From a bacterium (lineage in GTDB: Bacteria; Zhuqueibacterota; Zhuqueibacteria; Residuimicrobiales; Residuimicrobiaceae), in contig JAKPUX010000030.1 in NCBI GenBank assembly GCA_029554865.1, forward strand, positions 1-35,107: DNA of 35,107 nucleotides, in the 5' to 3' direction. Shown piece by piece: positions 14,803-24,522 of this stretch. The notes beneath the pieces are model-generated. The model made no database searches. It saw only the letters and a list, made by a program, of their open reading frames with translations, and was not told the origin of the DNA. Every line of letters starts with the position of its first letter. Position 1 is the stretch's first letter. The position numbers were made by a program, and so were the translations under genes.

Positions 14803-16152
14803 ATGGAACATCCATTCTGGCTGGTCCTGTTTGTCACCCTGCTGCCACTGCTGGCCCTGGCGGCGGAGCCGAAAATCGCCGTCACCGTCTATAACGAGGA
14901 TTTGGCCCTGGTGCGTGAGGCGCGCAGCCTGAAGCTGGTCAAGGGGAGCCAGTCCTATGCCTACAGCGGCGTGGCGGCCCAGATCGACGCCACCACGGTC
15001 CATTTTCGCGCCGTCGATCCATCGGCCGGCATCACCCTGCTCGAGCAGGACTATGAGTTCGATCTGGTGGGAACCGAGAGGCTGCTGCAAAAGTATATTG
15101 ATGAGCAGGTGATCGCGACCGCGGAGAACGGGGCGGTTCACAGCGGCAAGCTGCTCAGCGCCCAGGATGGGGATATCGTCCTGCTGGACAGCGGCGGCAA
15201 GGTGCAGGCCCTCAAGGCCGCCAAGCTGCAGAGCGTCGAGTTCCCCTCGTTGCCCGAGGGGCTGCGCACGAGACCGACCCTGGTCTGGCTGCTCGAGAGC
15301 AGCAAGGCCGGCGATCATGAGACCGAGATCAGCTATCTGACCGGCGGCCTGAGCTGGCACGCCGAATATGTCGCCGTGCTCGAGGCGGCGGAGAACGCCG
15401 CCCAGCTCAACGGCTGGGTCTCGATCGACAATCAGTCGGGCGCGACCTACACTGACGCCCGGGTCAAACTGGTCGCCGGTGACGTCAACCGCATCCAGCC
15501 GGAGCCGCAGGTGCGCGCCATGTTCCGCAAAGAAGCAGCCATGGCGATGGATTCCCAGTTCGAGGAGAAGGCCCTTTTCGAGTATCACCTCTATACCCTG
15601 CAGCGTCCGGCCACCCTCAAGGACAAGCAGATCAAACAGCTCTCGCTCTTTCCGGCCGCGCACACCCCGGTGACCAAGCTCTATTCGTACGACGGGGCTT
15701 TCGACGGCAGCAAGGTCAAGGTCAAACTCGAGTTCAAAAACAGCCAGGCCAACGGATTGGGCATGCCCCTGCCCAAGGGTGTGGTGCGCGTCTACAAGCA
15801 GGATACCGACGGCGCCCAGGAATTCATTGGCGAGGATCGCCTCGACCACACTCCCAAGGATGAAAAGGTGCGCCTCAGCCTCGGCAATGCCTTCGACATC
15901 GTCGGCGAGCGCATCGTCAAGGATGTGCGCGAAGTCTCCCGCAGCTCCCGTCAGGAGACGGTGCAGATCAAACTGCGCAATCACAAGAGCGAAGAGGTGG
16001 TCGTCAACGTCATCGAACATTTTGGCGGCGACTGGAGCTTCATCGGCAAGACGCCGACCATCGCCGTCAAGGAGGCGGGCAAGGCCGAGTTCCAGGTGCG
16101 CGTGCCGGCCGGCGAAGAAACGGCATTCGAGTATACGGTGCTCTACAAATGA
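14803..16152 (+). CDS. DUF4139 family secreted protein
   Basis: A 449-residue protein with a signal peptide (residues 1-21, hydrophobic, ending ALA-AEP). The mature protein opens with IAVTVYNEDLALVREAR and continues with beta-rich repeats. It includes the family-typical segment YLTGGLSWHAEYVAVLE followed by LNGWVSIDNQSGATYTDARVKLVAGDVN. The C-terminal half contains KVKLEFKNSQANGLGMPLPKGVVRVY, and a beta-sandwich end (VVVNVIEHFGGDW to FEYTVLYK). DUF4139 proteins are exported and of unclear function. AGGAG precedes the ATG. It lies 74 bp after valS and 32 bp before recG in the same direction, so it is probably co-transcribed with them, though a functional link is not evident. Confidence 0.87.
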   Translation: MEHPFWLVLFVTLLPLLALAAEPKIAVTVYNEDLALVREARSLKLVKGSQSYAYSGVAAQIDATTVHFRAVDPSAGITLLEQDYEFDLVGTERLLQKYIDEQVIATAENGAVHSGKLLSAQDGDIVLLDSGGKVQALKAAKLQSVEFPSLPEGLRTRPTLVWLLESSKAGDHETEISYLTGGLSWHAEYVAVLEAAENAAQLNGWVSIDNQSGATYTDARVKLVAGDVNRIQPEPQVRAMFRKEAAMAMDSQFEEKALFEYHLYTLQRPATLKDKQIKQLSLFPAAHTPVTKLYSYDGAFDGSKVKVKLEFKNSQANGLGMPLPKGVVRVYKQDTDGAQEFIGEDRLDHTPKDEKVRLSLGNAFDIVGERIVKDVREVSRSSRQETVQIKLRNHKSEEVVVNVIEHFGGDWSFIGKTPTIAVKEAGKAEFQVRVPAGEETAFEYTVLYK

Positions 16153-16184
16153 GGCCCGGTCGGGCGGTCTGAGCGAGGGAGCCG

Positions 16185-18287
16185 GTGAACACGAGCCCCA
16201 AAACTGCCCTGGAGTGGCCTGTCGACCGCATTCCGGGCATTGGCCAGAAGCGGGCAACCGCCCTGCAGAATGCAGGCCTCTATACGATCGGCGACCTGGT
16301 CTACTATTTCCCGCGGCGTTATCTCGACCGATCGACAGTGACCCGGATCAACCGCCTCAAGCCTGACCAGGAGGTGACCGTAGTCGCCAGGGTGATCCAG
16401 TTCACTGTGCAAAAGGGGCGGCGCAGCCGCTTCGTCCTTGTCGTCGGCGATGGCACCGGTTTTCTGCATTGTATCTGGTTCTCGCGGCTTCCCTACTGGT
16501 ACAAGGCCTTCAAACCGGGCGAGTGGCTCGCCCTGAGCGGCAAGGTGGGCTTTTTCAAGGGACTGCAGATGGTTCATCCGGAGTTCGACCGCCTCGGTGT
16601 GACCGGGGAGGGCGAGCAGGTCCACACCGGCAAGATCATCCCGCTCTACCCCTCGAGCGAGCCCCTTGGCCAGGCGGGCTTTGACAGCCGCGGCTTCCGC
16701 CGCATTCTGCACACAGTGCTGAAGAACTGGGGCGATCAGATCGACGAGACCATCCCCGCGGAGCTGGCGGAGCGGCTGGGGCTGGCGCCCCTGCGCCAGG
16801 CGCTCTCGGCCATCCATTTCCCGGCCGATTTTGCCACCCTCCAGGCCGCCCGGATGCGCCTCAAGTTTGACGAGCTCTTTTTCATGGAGCTTTTAGTGGC
16901 GCTGCGCCGCCGGCATCAGCAGGAGGGCACAGGGGGGATCCGCTTTGAAAAGGTGGGCGAACTCACCCGGCGGCTGGTCGAATCCCTGCCTTTCGCCCTC
17001 ACCGGCGCCCAGAAGCGGGTGCTGCGCCAGATCCGCGCCGACATGAAGAGCCCGCGGCCCATGCACCGGCTGCTGCAGGGCGATGTCGGTTCGGGCAAGA
17101 CGGTGGTTGCCCTTATCACCATGCTGATCGCCGTCGAGAATGGCTATCAGGCCGCCCTGATGGCCCCGACCGAGATCCTGGCCGAGCAGCACTATCTCAC
17201 GATCAAGGAGATGCTGCGTGAGCTCGAGGTCGAGGTGGTCCTGCTGGTCGGGGGGCAGGGACGGAGCGAGCGCGGGGAACTGCTCGACCGCATCGCCTCC
17301 GGAGAGGCACGCATCATTATCGGCACCCACGCCCTGATCCAGGAGTCGGTCGATTTTCATCAGCTCGGTCTGGTGGTGATCGACGAACAGCACCGATTCG
17401 GGGTGATGCAGCGGGCGACGCTGCGGGAGAAGGGGCTCAATCCCGATCTGCTGGTGATGACGGCCACACCGATACCGCGCACCCTGACCATGACGGTTTA
17501 TGGCGACCTCGATGTCTCCATCATCGATGAGCTGCCAGCCAACCGCAAGCCCGTCAAGACCTTCTGGCGGGACGAAAGCCGGCGCAGCAAGATCTACCAT
17601 TTTCTGCGCAGCCGGGTGAGTGAGGGGGCGCAGGCCTTCATCGTTTTTCCCCTGGTCGAGGAGTCGGAGAAATCGGACCTCAAGGCCGCGGTCGAGAGCT
17701 ATGAGGCGATGAGCGCCACTTTTTTTAAGGATTTCCGCATCGGCCTCATCCACGGCCGGATGAAGCCGGAGGAGAAAGAGGCAACCATGGCGGCTTTCAA
17801 ACGCCATGAGCTGCAGATCCTGGTCAGCACCACGGTCATCGAGGTCGGGGTTGATGTGCCCAACGCCTCGATCATGGTGGTCGAGCACGCCGAGCGCTTC
17901 GGGCTGACCCAGCTGCATCAGCTGCGCGGCCGCGTCGGCCGCGGCTCCCGGCAGTCCTTCTGCATTCTTGTCAGCTACGGCGCTTTGACCGAAGAGGCGC
18001 GAACGCGGCTCGAGACCCTGGCGGTAACCAGCGATGGCTTCAAGATCGCCGAGGTCGACCTGCAGCTGCGCGGCCCGGGTGAATTCTTCGGCACCCGTCA
18101 GCACGGCCTGCCGGAGCTCAGGCTGGCTGATCCCAGCCGCGATCTAGAACTGCTGCGCCTGGCGCGCGACGAGGCCTTTCGCCTGGTCGAGGCCGATCCG
18201 CAGCTGCGCGATCAGGAGAGCCTGGGCACACGTCATTATTTTGTCAGAAACTATCAGGAGCGCTTTGGACTGGCCTGGGTCGGATGA
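16185..18287 (+). CDS. recG: ATP-dependent DNA helicase RecG
   Basis: A 700-residue protein. The N-terminal wedge/OB domain starts with a helix-hairpin-helix-like VDRIPGIGQKRATALQNAG and continues with DLVYYFPRRYLDRS and an OB fold (VTVVARVIQF to LSGKVGFFKG). Helicase motifs follow: Walker A GDVGSGKT (299-306), DEQH (400-403) in VVIDEQHRFGV, MTATPIPRTL, IEVGVDVPNAS and QLRGRVGRGS. The TRG-like C-terminal part ends with FGTRQHGLPELRLAD. RecG remodels stalled replication forks and Holliday junctions. Its length is normal. It begins with GTG at 16185, preceded by GAGGGAG. Confidence 0.97.
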   Translation: MNTSPKTALEWPVDRIPGIGQKRATALQNAGLYTIGDLVYYFPRRYLDRSTVTRINRLKPDQEVTVVARVIQFTVQKGRRSRFVLVVGDGTGFLHCIWFSRLPYWYKAFKPGEWLALSGKVGFFKGLQMVHPEFDRLGVTGEGEQVHTGKIIPLYPSSEPLGQAGFDSRGFRRILHTVLKNWGDQIDETIPAELAERLGLAPLRQALSAIHFPADFATLQAARMRLKFDELFFMELLVALRRRHQQEGTGGIRFEKVGELTRRLVESLPFALTGAQKRVLRQIRADMKSPRPMHRLLQGDVGSGKTVVALITMLIAVENGYQAALMAPTEILAEQHYLTIKEMLRELEVEVVLLVGGQGRSERGELLDRIASGEARIIIGTHALIQESVDFHQLGLVVIDEQHRFGVMQRATLREKGLNPDLLVMTATPIPRTLTMTVYGDLDVSIIDELPANRKPVKTFWRDESRRSKIYHFLRSRVSEGAQAFIVFPLVEESEKSDLKAAVESYEAMSATFFKDFRIGLIHGRMKPEEKEATMAAFKRHELQILVSTTVIEVGVDVPNASIMVVEHAERFGLTQLHQLRGRVGRGSRQSFCILVSYGALTEEARTRLETLAVTSDGFKIAEVDLQLRGPGEFFGTRQHGLPELRLADPSRDLELLRLARDEAFRLVEADPQLRDQESLGTRHYFVRNYQERFGLAWVG

Positions 18288-18337
18288 CCGCAGCCGCCGG
18301 CCGCTCCCGGTCGCTAACCGCAAAATCAGGAACAGCT

Positions 18338-18697
18338 ATGGAAGAACAGAACAAACACCATGCCGCACTCCTCTTCAATCTGGTCATGATGTTTCATTCC
18401 GCGGCGATGCAGCAGATGGGCAAACTGAAGAACCCGATGACCAATGCCATCGAACGGGATATGGAACAGGCGCGCCTCTCCATCGACATGCTCGACATGC
18501 TCCAGGCCAAGACGGCGGGCAATCTCAGTGAGGATGAGAGCAAATTCATCGGCCACGTCATCAGCGAGCTCAAGCTCAACTTCGTTGATGAGGTGAACAA
18601 GGACAAGCAAAAGGCGGCGGAGAGCGCCACCGCCGGCGAGACCCCTGCTGAAGGAGGCACGGGCGAAAGTGCGCCAGAAAACCGCACAGCTGAATGA
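18338..18697 (+). CDS. DUF1844 family protein
   Basis: A 119-residue protein. Residues 8-85 match the DUF1844 pattern: LLFNLVMMFHSAAMQQMGKL, then a helix ERDMEQARLSIDMLDMLQAKT, then GNLSEDESKFIGHVISELKLNFVDEV. The tail (about 90-119) is a low-complexity Ala/Glu/Gly/Thr stretch. No signal peptide or catalytic motif is visible, and the family has no known function. I start at the ATG after CAGGAACAGCT; an in-frame ATG at 18284, overlapping the recG stop, is possible but adds only a basic, unlikely leader. The gene follows recG by 50 bp and precedes a methyltransferase by 19 bp. Confidence 0.82.
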   Translation: MEEQNKHHAALLFNLVMMFHSAAMQQMGKLKNPMTNAIERDMEQARLSIDMLDMLQAKTAGNLSEDESKFIGHVISELKLNFVDEVNKDKQKAAESATAGETPAEGGTGESAPENRTAE

Positions 18698-18716
18698 GCA
18701 GGAACGACAAAGAAAG

Positions 18717-19520
18717 ATGAGCCAAAAGACGACGCTGCACCGGCGCGAGGTCTGGGACCAGTTCTGGCAGGAGCGGGAGGAGATCGAGCAGGTCTATTCC
18801 AATTCCGAGCGAGTTATCGATCAGCTCATCCGCCTTGGCGATCCGGCCGGCAAGTGGATCCTCGAAGTGGGGGCCGGCTCGGGCCGCGACAGCCTCGCCC
18901 TGAGCAGCCGGGGCGGGCGGGTGATCATGCTCGACTATTCGGCCCCCGCCCTGGAGGTCATCCAGAAACTGGCCCAGAAGACAGGCCGACCGGTCTATCT
19001 GGTGCGCGGTGACGCCTTTCACCTCCCCTTCCGCAGCGATGCCCTCGACCTGGTCTTTCACCAGGGGCTGCTGGAGCATTTCACTGCTCCTGAAGGGATT
19101 CTGGCCGAGAATCTGCGCGTGCTCCGGCCCGGCGGGGCGGCCCTGGCCGATGTGCCTCAGCGTTATCATCTCTACACCGCGGTCAAGCATCTTCTCATTG
19201 CCTTCAACCGCTGGTTTGCGGGTTGGGAGACCGAGTTCAGCCGTGCCCGGCTTGAGCGCATCTTCGCGCAGACCGGTTTCGTCCGCACCGAGTTTTACGG
19301 GGAGTGGATGCGCCCCAGCTTCATCTACCGCGCCAGCCGGGAGGCGCTGAAAAAGGCAGGGATAACCCTGCCCCTTTATCCGCCCTCCCTGCCCCTGTTC
19401 GGGCGGATCCGCGCCGGTCTGCGCGCCCTACTTCGCCGCCATCCCTGGCACCTCAACACCGTCATGGATATCGGCGCCATCGGCTTCAAGCCGGTCGGCT
19501 CGGACCAAAGGGCCGGGTGA
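18717..19520 (+). CDS. SAM-dependent methyltransferase
   Basis: A 267-residue class I methyltransferase. Motif I is ILEVGAGSGRD (48-58), followed by the acidic strand end VIMLDYS, the motif VRGDAFHLPFRSDALDLVFHQGLLEHF and the post-motif PGGAALADVPQRYH. The pattern resembles methyltransferases of the UbiE/type 11 group that act on small molecules, lipids or glycans. The basic C-terminal region (RIRAGLRALLRRHP) may be membrane-peripheral. AAGAAAG precedes the ATG at 18717; an earlier in-frame GTG at 18669 lies inside the preceding gene. Its stop overlaps the GTG of the next gene, a glycosyltransferase, so the two are translationally coupled and probably act on the same glycan or lipid. Confidence 0.85.
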   Translation: MSQKTTLHRREVWDQFWQEREEIEQVYSNSERVIDQLIRLGDPAGKWILEVGAGSGRDSLALSSRGGRVIMLDYSAPALEVIQKLAQKTGRPVYLVRGDAFHLPFRSDALDLVFHQGLLEHFTAPEGILAENLRVLRPGGAALADVPQRYHLYTAVKHLLIAFNRWFAGWETEFSRARLERIFAQTGFVRTEFYGEWMRPSFIYRASREALKKAGITLPLYPPSLPLFGRIRAGLRALLRRHPWHLNTVMDIGAIGFKPVGSDQRAG

Positions 19521-20665
19521 GCCCCTTGCGCATCCTGGTCATAAACTGGCAGGACATCCGCAACCCGCTCAGCGGGGGGGCGGAGGTCCATTTTCATGAA
19601 ATCTTCCGCCGCGTCGCGGCGATGGGCCATGCGGTCACCCTGCTCTGCTCCGCCTTCGCCGGGGCAGCAGCGGAGGAGGAAATCGACGGGATCCGGATCG
19701 TGCGCTGCGGTTCGCGCCAGCTTTTCAATTTTGCCGTCCCGGCCGCCTATCGGCGCCTGCGCAAGGCACAGGCGTTCGATGTGGTCATCGATGATCTGAA
19801 CAAGATTCCCTTCTACACCCCCTGCTTCGTGCAGGAGCCCTTGCTCACCATCGTGCACCACCTGTTCGGCCGCAGCATCTATCTGGAGACCTCCTGGCTT
19901 CCGGCAAGCTATGTCTACTGGTCGGAGCGGCTGGCCCTGCGCATCTATCGCCGGACTCCCTTCGCGGTGGTCTCGGAGAGCACCCGGGATGAGCTGCGCG
20001 GCCTGGGGATCACCGCCCCGGTCGAGCTGCTGCCCAATGCGGTCGACCATGAGCGTTATCCATACGCGCCTGTGGAGAGGAGCCCGGAGCCGCTGATCTG
20101 TCATCTCGGCCGGCTCAAGCGCTATAAAAGTGTCGAGCACCTGCTGCGGGCGCTGCCCCGGGTGCTCAGTTCGCTGCCGGACACCCGGCTGGTCATCGTC
20201 GGGGAAGGGGACCATCGTCCGGCCCTCGAAGCCCTGGCGGGGGAACTGGGGATAGGTGGGGCGGTCACCTTCACCGGCCAGGTCAGCCATGAGGAGAAGG
20301 TACACTGGCTGAACCGCGCCTGGGTGGCGGTGAATCCCTCCCCCAAGGAGGGGTGGGGACTGACCGTCATCGAGGCCAATGCCTGCGGTGTGCCGGTGGT
20401 AGCCGCCGACTCTCCCGGGCTGCGGGATTCGGTGCGTGACCGGGAGACCGGGCTGCTCTATCCCTACGGGGAGATCGAAGCCCTGGCCGGGGGGCTCATC
20501 ACCCTCCTGTGCGACCGGACGTTGAGGGAGAGGATGGGTGAAGCGGCACGGCTCTGGGCCGGCACCTTCAGCTGGGACCAGTCCGCCCGCAAGGCCGTGG
20601 CTATTCTCGAGGGCATGGGACTCCGCAGCCAGCCCGGCGGACCGGCCGCGGTGGGTAAAAATTGA
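19517..20665 (+). CDS. GT4-family glycosyltransferase
   Basis: A 382-residue GT-B enzyme. The N-terminal Rossmann domain starts ILVINWQDIRNPLSGGAEVH, with the GG loop typical of GT4. The C-terminal domain has HLGRLKRYKSVEHLLRAL, VIVGEGDHRPALEAL and the EX7E signature in PKEGWGLTVIEANACGVPVV. It would transfer a sugar from a nucleotide-sugar donor with retention of configuration, on the cytoplasmic face; donor and acceptor are not predictable. Translation is taken to start at the GTG at 19517, which overlaps the upstream methyltransferase stop by four bases; AAAGGG lies upstream. It stands 50 bp before the DUF2723 protein. Confidence 0.9.
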   Translation: MSPLRILVINWQDIRNPLSGGAEVHFHEIFRRVAAMGHAVTLLCSAFAGAAAEEEIDGIRIVRCGSRQLFNFAVPAAYRRLRKAQAFDVVIDDLNKIPFYTPCFVQEPLLTIVHHLFGRSIYLETSWLPASYVYWSERLALRIYRRTPFAVVSESTRDELRGLGITAPVELLPNAVDHERYPYAPVERSPEPLICHLGRLKRYKSVEHLLRALPRVLSSLPDTRLVIVGEGDHRPALEALAGELGIGGAVTFTGQVSHEEKVHWLNRAWVAVNPSPKEGWGLTVIEANACGVPVVAADSPGLRDSVRDRETGLLYPYGEIEALAGGLITLLCDRTLRERMGEAARLWAGTFSWDQSARKAVAILEGMGLRSQPGGPAAVGKN

Positions 20666-20715
20666 GATCATTGGAACGCATTTTACGCAAGTGGTTAACC
20701 TAACGGAGTGGAGTC

Positions 20716-23367
20716 ATGCAAAAATTCAAGCTCTATAACCGCATCGCCGCCGCCGCCGCTTTTCTGCTCTCCCTGGTGGTCTATCTGCGCACCATCGCGC
20801 CGACGGTTTCCTTCTGGGATTGCGGTGAATTCATCGCCTGCAGCCATCTTCTGGCCGTGCCCCATCCCCCTGGCGCTCCCTTTTACCTGCTCCTCGGGCG
20901 TCTGGCCAGCATGATTCCATGGACGGGAGAGATCGCCCTGCGCGTTAACCTGATGTCGGCGCTGGTCACCTCCCTGACCATCATGCTCACCTATCTGATC
21001 ATCGTCCTGCTCATCAAGCAGTGGCGGGGCGAACCCAGGGACGGCGCGGATGCCTTCATCCTCATCGCCTCCGGGCTGCTCGGGGCCCTGGCCCTCGCCG
21101 TCTCCGATACGGTCTGGTTCAATGCGGTCGAGGCGGAGGTCTACGCCTTTTCCCTGGCCCTGACGGCCGCGGTCTTTTATCTCGCCCTGGTCTGGCTGGA
21201 GAAATCCGACCAGGTTGGCGCGGAGCGTTATCTGCTCATCATCGCCTATCTCATCGGCCTCTCGCTGGGTGTGCATCTTTTGGCGGTTCTTGCCGTGCCG
21301 GCCATCGCCCTGGTGATCTATTTCAAATGGCTCAAGATCAGGGACAAAAAGTTCACCTTCGGCAGCCTGTTGGCCTTCATGGGCATCGCACTGCTGATCA
21401 CGGTGCTTATCTATCCCGGCACGGTCAAACTCATTCCGGCCCTGGCCGGTGGTCTCGGCCTCTGGGCGGTGTTGCTGCTCTACGTCCTGGTCCTCGCCGG
21501 GGCCTGGTGGGCCGTCAGTAACCGCAACCGCATGGCCAGCCTGGTCTTCATGAGCGCTTTTCTGATCCTGCTCGGCTACTCCACCTACACCATGATCCTC
21601 ATCCGCTCCGGCCTCGATCCGGTCATCGACGAAAACGATCCCGAAACCGCCGAGGGTATGGTAAAGTACCTAAACCGCGAGCAGTACGGGGATTGGGGCA
21701 CCTTCCCGCGGCGCTTCCCCGGCCTGCCCCAGGAGTGGCAGTTCGACCAGGAACACCCGAACGAGAACTACAAGACCTGGCAGTGGTCCAAGCAGATGGA
21801 TTTTCTTTGGGACTATCAGATCAAAAAGATGTATCTGCGCTATTTTGGCTGGCAGTTCATCGGCAAGGGGGATACCCGGGGCGCGGACGGATTCATCGCC
21901 GAGAATTTCACCTGGCGGGGACTCGGTATGCTGCCCTTTCTGATCGGACTGATCGGCATGGTCTACCACTTCCGCAAGGATTGGCGTCACTCCTCCTCGA
22001 TTCTGCTCCTCTTTCTCGCCACCGGCGTGGCCATCGTCCTCTATCTCAATCAGGAAAACCCCCAGCCGCGCGAGAGGGACTATGTATTCGTCGGCTCCTT
22101 CTTCGCCTTCGCCCTCTGGATCGGCATCGGCGCCTCGGCCCTCTTCGAATGGATCAAGGAGCGCTATTACCTGATCGCCGGCAATCAGGAGCGGGGAGCA
22201 CAAAAGAATATGCTCTACAAGGGACTCACCGGCCTGACCTTGCTGCTGCTCATCCTCGCCCTGCCGGTCAACCTCTTCAGCTTTAATTTCAGGGATCATG
22301 ACCGCAGCGGCAATTATGTCGCCTATGACTATTCCTACAATATCCTGCAGTCCTGCGAACCCAACAGCATCCTTTTCACCAACGGCGACAACGATACCTT
22401 CCCGCTCTGGTTCCTGCAGTATGTCTACAACATCCGCCGGGATGTCCGCGTCGTCAACCTGAGCCTGCTCAACACCGACTGGTACATCAAGCAGCTCAAG
22501 AATGAGGAGCCGCGGGTGCCGATCAGCCTCACCGACAATCAGATCGGGCAGCTGTCGCTGATCCCCTGGGAGGCGCAAAAGATCAAGATCCCGGTTCCGG
22601 CGAACGCCCGCTCCGAGGTGCTGGGCGAGATCGATGTCGCCTCCACGGCCCACGCCGAGCCCCTGAACGAGCTGGAGGTAAACGTCCAGCCCACGATCAT
22701 GGGCCGGGCCCTGCGGGTTCAGGATTTCATGATCCTCAACATCATCTACGCCAACCAGTGGAAAAAGCCGATCAATTTCGCAGTGACGGTTTCGGATGAC
22801 AACAAGGTCAACCTCGATCCCTGGCTGCGTATGGATGGCCTCGCCTTCAAGCTGGTGCCCATGGATGGAGAGGTCCTGGCGCGCGAACGGCTGCGCAAGA
22901 ACCTCTTCGAGGATTTCAAATATCGCGGCCTCGATGACAAATCGGTCTACTACGATGACAACGTCATCGGTCTGCTGCAGAACTACCGCGCCGGCTTCCT
23001 GCGCCTCGCCCAGGAATACCTGATGCAGCGCAACCATGACAAGGTGATCGAGACCCTCGACAGGATGGAAAAGGTGATCCCGGAAAACGTGATCCCGGTC
23101 CCCGATTACCGCCTCTCGCTGCGCATTGGCCAGCTCTACGATCTGGCGGGCAAGAGCGAGGAGTTCATCCGCCGCGCCGAGGAGGCGATCAAGGCCAAAC
23201 CGGATGATCCCATGGTCTACGGCTATCTGGTCGCGACCCTGAGCCGCTCCGGCAATCACAAGCGGGCGGTGGAGCTGCTCGAGGAGTGGCTGCAGCGCCA
23301 TCCGGAGGATCGGGAAGCAGCCAGCCGGCTGACCGAGGAGCGCGCCCTGCTCAGCAGCGGGCGCTAG
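20716..23367 (+). CDS. DUF2723 polytopic membrane protein, probable protein O-mannosyltransferase
   Basis: An 883-residue membrane protein. Many hydrophobic segments fill residues 10-520. The first external loop carries TVSFWDCGEF (31-39; D35 and E38) and AVPHPPGAPFYLLLGRL (47-62), the strongest signatures of DUF2723. A soluble part begins near 530 (NSILFTNGDNDTFPLWFLQYV, DVRVVNLSLLNTDWYIKQL), and the C-terminus (about 765-880) is TPR-like. Human TMEM260, an ER O-mannosyltransferase, belongs to this family, so a GT-C enzyme that uses a lipid-linked mannose at the outer face of the membrane is likely. A polyprenyl-phosphate-mannose-synthase-like gene at 25899 could supply that donor. GGAG precedes the ATG. 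Family is certain; activity is inferred. Confidence 0.9.
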   Translation: MQKFKLYNRIAAAAAFLLSLVVYLRTIAPTVSFWDCGEFIACSHLLAVPHPPGAPFYLLLGRLASMIPWTGEIALRVNLMSALVTSLTIMLTYLIIVLLIKQWRGEPRDGADAFILIASGLLGALALAVSDTVWFNAVEAEVYAFSLALTAAVFYLALVWLEKSDQVGAERYLLIIAYLIGLSLGVHLLAVLAVPAIALVIYFKWLKIRDKKFTFGSLLAFMGIALLITVLIYPGTVKLIPALAGGLGLWAVLLLYVLVLAGAWWAVSNRNRMASLVFMSAFLILLGYSTYTMILIRSGLDPVIDENDPETAEGMVKYLNREQYGDWGTFPRRFPGLPQEWQFDQEHPNENYKTWQWSKQMDFLWDYQIKKMYLRYFGWQFIGKGDTRGADGFIAENFTWRGLGMLPFLIGLIGMVYHFRKDWRHSSSILLLFLATGVAIVLYLNQENPQPRERDYVFVGSFFAFALWIGIGASALFEWIKERYYLIAGNQERGAQKNMLYKGLTGLTLLLLILALPVNLFSFNFRDHDRSGNYVAYDYSYNILQSCEPNSILFTNGDNDTFPLWFLQYVYNIRRDVRVVNLSLLNTDWYIKQLKNEEPRVPISLTDNQIGQLSLIPWEAQKIKIPVPANARSEVLGEIDVASTAHAEPLNELEVNVQPTIMGRALRVQDFMILNIIYANQWKKPINFAVTVSDDNKVNLDPWLRMDGLAFKLVPMDGEVLARERLRKNLFEDFKYRGLDDKSVYYDDNVIGLLQNYRAGFLRLAQEYLMQRNHDKVIETLDRMEKVIPENVIPVPDYRLSLRIGQLYDLAGKSEEFIRRAEEAIKAKPDDPMVYGYLVATLSRSGNHKRAVELLEEWLQRHPEDREAASRLTEERALLSSGR

Positions 23368-23416
23368 AACGAATCAAGGAAGCGGGCGCTCGGGATTATT
23401 GCCCCAGGCGCCCCGG

Positions 23417-24463
23417 ATGAAGCATCAGGCGCCGGAGCGGATTCCGGTGCTGGCAAGGGAGCACTCGGAACAAAGCGTGTCAAGAAAGAAGCATCATAGC
23501 AGCCGACAGCTCTGGCGGCCCCCGGCGGTCACCCTGCTCAAGATCGCCGTCAGCGCCACCCTGATCATCCTGCTCCTGCGGGGGATAGGTTGGGCTCCGA
23601 TCAGGGACCAGTTCAGTCACGCCCTGTGGGGGAGCGCCGCCGCCAGTCTGGGGCTCTTTGTGGTCAGCAATTTCCTCGGGGCCTGGCAGTGGCATCTATT
23701 GCTGGAGAGCAAGAAGATCCATCTTTCTTTTCGCCGGGTCCTGGGCTATTATAACATCGGGCTCTTTTTCAACAATTTTCTCATCGGCAATGTCGGCGGC
23801 GACGCCTTCCGGGTCTACGATATCCGGCGCATCTCCGGGGAGACCAACGGGGCCTTGTCGACGGTGTTTTTCGACCGCTTTGTGGGTTTTTTCACAATGG
23901 CTTCCCTGGCACTCTTCGCGACCCTGATGGCAGCGCGGCAGATGGTCTCGGCCTCGGCGCTGGAGGCGATCCTGTTCATCTTTGGGGCCTGGGCTCTGGC
24001 GAGCGCCTTTCTCCTCTATGAGCCCTTTGCCAAGAAATTTTCATGGATTTTCCGGCTGCTGCTGCCGGCCTCGCTGCACGTCAAGGCGAAGGCCTTTTAT
24101 TACAGCCTGCATGAATTCCGCAGCCAGAAAAGGCTGCTGCTGCACCTGCTCTGCATTTCGCTGCTGGTGCAGACCTTGCGGATAATGACCCATTTTTTCG
24201 CAGCCCGCAGCCTGGGCGTGCGGGAGCGGGCCAGTTTTTTCTTTCTCTTCATTCCGGTCGTTGCTCTGGTGGCGAGTATGCCGATCTCGCTCGGGGGCCT
24301 GGGGGTGCGGGAGCAGAGTGCCGTCACCCTCTTCAGTCCGCTCGGCATCCCTGCGGCCAAGATCGTCGCCTTTGAGTTTCTCGCCTACCTGGTGGGGGTC
24401 GTCTCGAGCCTGCCCGGGGGCATCCTTTTCGCTCTGCGGCGTGAAAGCCGCACGGGAGCCTAG
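23417..24463 (+). CDS. Flippase-like membrane protein (LPG synthase TM domain/UPF0104 family)
   Basis: An integral membrane protein of about 348 residues with six to eight hydrophobic segments. Family hallmarks are LLKIAVSATLIILLLRGIGW, NFLGAWQWHLLLESK, the loop NNFLIGNVGGDAFRVYDI and the late segment PISLGGLGVREQSAV. These match the AglD/MprF-N-terminal (DUF2029/UPF0104) group, whose members are implicated in lipid or lipid-linked sugar handling. The soluble aminoacyl-transfer domain of MprF is absent. In this setting it could translocate a lipid-linked sugar for the DUF2723 enzyme; this is inference. The start is uncertain: TTG 23399, ATG 23417 and GTG 23477 are all in frame, and none has a strong ribosome site. 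Confidence 0.82.
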   Translation: MKHQAPERIPVLAREHSEQSVSRKKHHSSRQLWRPPAVTLLKIAVSATLIILLLRGIGWAPIRDQFSHALWGSAAASLGLFVVSNFLGAWQWHLLLESKKIHLSFRRVLGYYNIGLFFNNFLIGNVGGDAFRVYDIRRISGETNGALSTVFFDRFVGFFTMASLALFATLMAARQMVSASALEAILFIFGAWALASAFLLYEPFAKKFSWIFRLLLPASLHVKAKAFYYSLHEFRSQKRLLLHLLCISLLVQTLRIMTHFFAARSLGVRERASFFFLFIPVVALVASMPISLGGLGVREQSAVTLFSPLGIPAAKIVAFEFLAYLVGVVSSLPGGILFALRRESRTGA

Positions 24464-24522
24464 CACCCGGCTGCTCCGCTGCATGAGGCCGGCCTGCAAA
24501 AGATCCAGTAAAAGAGGACGAT